DNA from: Clostridiales bacterium
Lineage (GTDB): Bacteria; Bacillota; Clostridia; Christensenellales; Aristaeellaceae
Reading direction: 5' to 3'
Assembly (NCBI GenBank): GCA_012520375.1
Contig: JAAYOH010000034.1
Coordinates: 1-33,691, forward strand
Length of the DNA stretch: 33,691 bases
The position numbers and the translations under genes were made by a program. Positions 30,905 through 33,691 of this stretch are shown piece after piece; the first letter of the stretch is position 1; the number at the start of each line of letters is the position of its first letter. The notes under the pieces were generated by a model. The model was given only the letters and a program-made list of their open reading frames with translations, was not told the origin of the DNA and searched no databases.

Positions 30905-32899
30905 GTGGCACAGGAACTAAAAGATCTGCACAAGATGGGGCCCAAAAGGCTCGAATGTTTGCGGGCGGCCGGTATTCATACCGTCCGCCATCTTTTGTTG
31001 CGCCTGCCCGTCGACTACCGGGACCTGAGCGCCGCAAAGCCCCTGGCCGCCCTTCGGCCCGGGGAGCAGGCGCTGGTGGAAGTGCATCGGAAGGGAGGTA
31101 TCCAGGCGGGCTATTTCAAGGGGCTGCACATGACAAAATGCCGGGTGGGGGACGAGAGCGGCTACATGACCGCTGTATGGTTCAATCAGCCCTGGGTGAA
31201 AAAAAGGCTGGGACAGGAGGGCCCCCTGCGCCTGTACGGCAGGGTGGACGCCAAACACAGCGGCCTGCAGCTCACCTGTCCCAGCTTTGAGAGCGCCCGG
31301 GGCATCCTTCCGGTGTATGCCCCCGTCCCGGGGATCCCGGCGGCGGTGTACCGGGGCTTTGTGGAGCAGGCGCTGGACGGGGTGGAAAAAGAACCGGAAC
31401 GGTTGCCCGGATCCCTGCGCCTGCGACGCGGCCTGGTGGAAAGGGCGTGGGCTCTGCGGCAGGCCCATGCCCCCCGGTCCATGGAGGACCTGACCGCTGC
31501 CCGGCGAAGGCTGGCTTTTGAGGAACTGTTGCTGTACCAGGTGGCGTTGCGGTTGTTGCGGGGCAGGACGAAGAAAGGTGTCCCCATCCCCGTTCCCGAA
31601 GGGGCGGTGGAGGCCTACTTTTCGCATCTGTCCTTTGCCCCCACCGGGGCCCAGGCCCGCGTGCTCCGGGAAATCGCGGAGGATCTGCAGGGGCAAGGGG
31701 CAATGGCCCGGATGGTGCAGGGGGATGTGGGATGCGGCAAGACTGCCGTGGCCTTTGGAGCCCTGGTGCTGTGTGCACAGGCGGGATACCAGGGCGCCAT
31801 GATGGCCCCTACCGAGGTGCTGGCAAGGCAGCATTATGAGGAAGCACAGCGCCTGATGGAACCCCTGGGCATCCGGGCAGGGCTGCTGACGGGGAGCCTG
31901 GGGATCAAAGAAAAACGACTGGCCCATGAGGCGATTGCCTGCGGCGCATGGCAAGTGGTCATTGGCACCCATGCCCTGATTTCGGAAGCCGTATCCTATA
32001 AAGACCTGGGTCTGGTGGTCACCGACGAGCAGCACCGCTTCGGAGTGCGGCAACGCACCCTGTTGTCCCGGAAGGGTACGGCACCGAACGTGCTGGTCAT
32101 GTCCGCTACCCCCATCCCCAGAACCCTGTCTCTCATCCTGTATGGAGACCTGGACATATCCATCATCGACGAACTGCCCCCGGGACGCGTTCCGGTGAAG
32201 ACGCACATCGTGCCCGAGGAAAAGCGCGGGGGGATGTACGGCTTTATACGGGATCAAGTGGCGGAGGGGCGGCAGGCGTATATCGTGTGCCCACTGGTGG
32301 AGGAGTCCGAGGCCATAGAGGCCCGGCCGGCCGAAATGGTCTACGAGGAACTTCGGGAGGGCCCCCTGAAGGGACTTAGGCTGGGACTTGCCCATGGCAA
32401 GATGAAGAGCGCCGAATTGGCGGAGGCGCTGGAGCGCTTCGCGGCGGGGGAGACGGACGTACTGGTGGCTACCACGGTCATCGAGGTGGGCGTCAATGTG
32501 CCCAACGCTACGGTGATGGTGATTGAGAATGCGGAGCGCTTCGGCCTGGCCCAGTTGCACCAGCTGCGGGGACGGGTGGGGCGCGCCGACCACACATCCT
32601 GGTGTTTCCTGATGGCTCAGTCCAATGAAAGACTGGACCTGTTGACCCGTACGGGGGACGGCTTTGTCATTGCCCAAAGGGATATGGAACTGCGGGGGGT
32701 AGGGGAGATCCTGGGTACCCGACAGTCCGGGGCCATGCTGCAGGGGATCGGGATGTCCGGGATGGATACCCGACTGCTGAAGGAGGCTCACGATGAGGCG
32801 AGGGAACTGATGAGCCAAAATACGGAAGAAGCGCTTCTGATGGAAGCGCTTGCAAAGGAAAGGTTCGGGGACGAGATCCTGGATGCAGCGCTGAATTAG
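30905..32899 (+). CDS. recG: ATP-dependent DNA helicase RecG
   Basis: Branch migration helicase acting on stalled forks and recombination intermediates. I start it at GTG 30905, 2 bases past the fakA stop, giving 664 aa; upstream in-frame codons lie within fakA. The N-terminal wedge part begins LHKMGPKRLECLRAAGIHTV. Helicase motifs: Walker A GDVGCGKT (about 273–280), APTEVLARQH, GTHAL, DEQH in TDEQHRFGVRQR (about 374–377), MSATPIPRTL, TTVIEVGVNVPNA and QLRGRVGR. The C-terminal RecG hairpin region GEILGTRQSG is present. The ribosome binding site is weak, so translation is likely coupled to fakA. Its stop shares bases with the stop of the convergent thioesterase gene. Confidence 0.96.
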   Translation: MAQELKDLHKMGPKRLECLRAAGIHTVRHLLLRLPVDYRDLSAAKPLAALRPGEQALVEVHRKGGIQAGYFKGLHMTKCRVGDESGYMTAVWFNQPWVKKRLGQEGPLRLYGRVDAKHSGLQLTCPSFESARGILPVYAPVPGIPAAVYRGFVEQALDGVEKEPERLPGSLRLRRGLVERAWALRQAHAPRSMEDLTAARRRLAFEELLLYQVALRLLRGRTKKGVPIPVPEGAVEAYFSHLSFAPTGAQARVLREIAEDLQGQGAMARMVQGDVGCGKTAVAFGALVLCAQAGYQGAMMAPTEVLARQHYEEAQRLMEPLGIRAGLLTGSLGIKEKRLAHEAIACGAWQVVIGTHALISEAVSYKDLGLVVTDEQHRFGVRQRTLLSRKGTAPNVLVMSATPIPRTLSLILYGDLDISIIDELPPGRVPVKTHIVPEEKRGGMYGFIRDQVAEGRQAYIVCPLVEESEAIEARPAEMVYEELREGPLKGLRLGLAHGKMKSAELAEALERFAAGETDVLVATTVIEVGVNVPNATVMVIENAERFGLAQLHQLRGRVGRADHTSWCFLMAQSNERLDLLTRTGDGFVIAQRDMELRGVGEILGTRQSGAMLQGIGMSGMDTRLLKEAHDEARELMSQNTEEALLMEALAKERFGDEILDAALN

Positions 32900-33282
32900 T
32901 CCTCCAATTTGGCCCTTGCCCGGGCTTCGAAGGACTGCTGCCTGACGATGAAGCGCTCGTGGGTACCGGCGCCGATCCGGCCCTTTTCATCAAAGGCTTC
33001 CACCCGGAAGGTGAGCTTTCTCCCGGAGATTTCCAGGAGCACGCTGTTGCACCAGACCTTCATGCCCATGGGGGTGGCGGCTTCGTGGCTCACGTTCAAG
33101 GCTGTCCCTACGGTGCAGAAGCCTTCTTCCAGATGGGGAGCGACGCTTTGGGCCGCGGTCTGCTCCATCAGGGCGATCATGGCGGGGGTGGCGTACACAT
33201 CTACGGCGCCGCTGCCCAGCGCCCGGGCGGAAAGGGAAGGGGTCACCAACTGCTCACAGCGGCCTTCAAGTCCGATTTGCAT
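32896..33282 (-). CDS. FlK-like hot-dog thioesterase
   Basis: 128 aa, single hot-dog domain related to fluoroacetyl-CoA thioesterase FlK. Candidate catalytic residues Thr32, Glu40 and His66 have the same spacing (8 and 26) as Thr42, Glu50 and His76 of FlK. Family runs are ATPAMIALMEQTAAQSV, GFCTVGTALNVSHEAATPMG and GRIGAGTHERFIV. Most such bacterial homologues have no known link to fluoroacetate, so the acyl-CoA substrate is open. AAGGAGAG precedes the ATG. Tail-to-tail with recG, overlapping by 4 bases (TTAG supplies both stops). Confidence 0.85.
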   Translation of the reverse strand: MQIGLEGRCEQLVTPSLSARALGSGAVDVYATPAMIALMEQTAAQSVAPHLEEGFCTVGTALNVSHEAATPMGMKVWCNSVLLEISGRKLTFRVEAFDEKGRIGAGTHERFIVRQQSFEARARAKLED

Positions 33283-33335
33283 GGCGTTCTCTCCTTAAAC
33301 AATATGTGGTTATAATAAAGGTTTATCCTTCGTGC

Positions 33336-33364
33336 AGTATATCCGATTTTTCCCAGGATTGCAA
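33336..33364 (-). promoter_or_regulatory. Promoter of the thioesterase gene
   Basis: TTGCAA (33364–33359), 17 bases, TATACT (33341–33336) on the minus strand, about 55 bases before the start codon. Confidence 0.7.
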
Positions 33365-33499
33365 GGGATCCCGAATGTGGCAAAAGCCCTGAAAGCGGGA
33401 AAAAGACTGTGATCATCATGTCTTGGCAAAAATCGCCGGCAAGATCGGGGCATTACGACTTGTTAACTGAAAAAGGGGAGATTTCCGGGGAAAAAGGGG

Positions 33500-33528
33500 T
33501 TGACAATGGAGGGGAAAAGTGGTACAAT
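33500..33528 (+). promoter_or_regulatory. Strong promoter, probably of an rRNA operon
   Basis: TTGACA (33500–33505), 17 bases, TACAAT (33523–33528) preceded by TGG; the best promoter in the window. No open reading frame with a ribosome binding site follows before the window ends. Confidence 0.7.
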
Positions 33529-33529
33529 T

Positions 33530-33691
33530 ACTAGGCGCTCGAGGGAAGTCCCCCTGACGGGGGCGGACCTGGGGCGCGTCGAATCTTGAAAACGGTACAG
33601 CGAGAGCGAAGAGAGAAAGAAGAAGTCAGATTCTGAAGAGTCAACGACGTCTTTCGCGGACACACTTTGGCGAGTGTAGAAGCGGGAGGCG
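33530..33691 (+). other. Probable leader of an rRNA operon, cut by the window edge
   Basis: Untranslated, structured sequence after the strong promoter: a CCCCC/GGGGG hairpin near 33550–33565, then AATCTTGAAAAC (33582–33593), which resembles the boxA-type element in front of 16S rRNA in Firmicutes, and an ACACT/AGTGT hairpin near 33663–33680. No 16S sequence is reached. Another stable RNA cannot be excluded. The stretch 33365–33499 shows nothing else that I can support. Confidence 0.5.

Noticed and set aside
30917-32818. 633-codon minus-strand open frame opposite recG
   Set aside because: recG motifs are complete on the plus strand. The antisense frame is rich in His, Gln, Pro and Gly and has no family features.
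1-33691. CRISPR arrays, insertion sequences, prophage or tRNA genes
   Set aside because: No regularly spaced direct repeats, transposase or integrase motifs, or cloverleaf-type sequences were noticed on reading both strands; a dedicated scan was not possible.

Overview
The window looks like chromosomal DNA of a fairly GC-rich clostridial Firmicute. The evidence is gene order and families: rpmB with a divergent yloU–fakA–recG block, cysE–cysS, an ECF-type RibU under an FMN riboswitch, and a PhoB/PhoR–Pst cluster. Shine-Dalgarno sites are strong, and several -10 boxes have the extended form TGGTATA. No phage, insertion sequence, CRISPR array or tRNA gene was seen. I cannot name the genus.

Layout. 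1–718 is the N-terminal part of RtcB (minus strand, cut by the window edge), divergent from a thiamine pyrophosphokinase. At 2030–4732 lie a secreted alkaline phosphatase and a YibE/F-type membrane protein, separated by a terminator. At 5158–7589 are an HTH protein of unknown function and an unusual three-part protein with two gamma-glutamylcyclotransferase-like domains. At 7950–14834 (minus) is the most interesting block: a FecCD-type ABC importer (permease, ATPase, binding protein, second permease) followed by larE, larB and larC, which make the nickel-pincer nucleotide (NPN) cofactor. A clear promoter precedes it, with a leader of about 150 nt that ends in a strong intrinsic terminator before the first gene. 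That layout is typical of a riboswitch or attenuator, but I do not recognise the class.

15035–17111 (minus) is cysE–cysS. 17321–20452 (plus) is a CtpE-like P-type ATPase joined to a class A beta-lactamase-fold protein. 20422–21708 (minus) is an FMN riboswitch controlling ribU and a stand-alone riboflavin kinase. 21828–28245 (minus) is pstSCAB–phoB–phoR–phoU; its upstream region shares a PhoP-box-like layout with the alkaline phosphatase promoter, so phosphate sensing, uptake and phosphate scavenging probably form one regulon here. 28506–32899 holds rpmB (minus) and yloU–fakA–recG (plus). A FlK-like thioesterase (minus) follows, tail to tail with recG. The window ends in a strong promoter and a leader that resembles the start of an rRNA operon.

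How they work together. RibU imports riboflavin and the kinase traps it as FMN, which shuts the riboswitch. Pst imports phosphate, PhoU/PhoR/PhoB sense it, and the phosphatase releases it outside the cell. The ABC importer next to larEBC is proposed, by inference only, to bring in nickel (or a nickel complex) for NPN synthesis; the enzyme that would use the cofactor (LarA) is not in the window.
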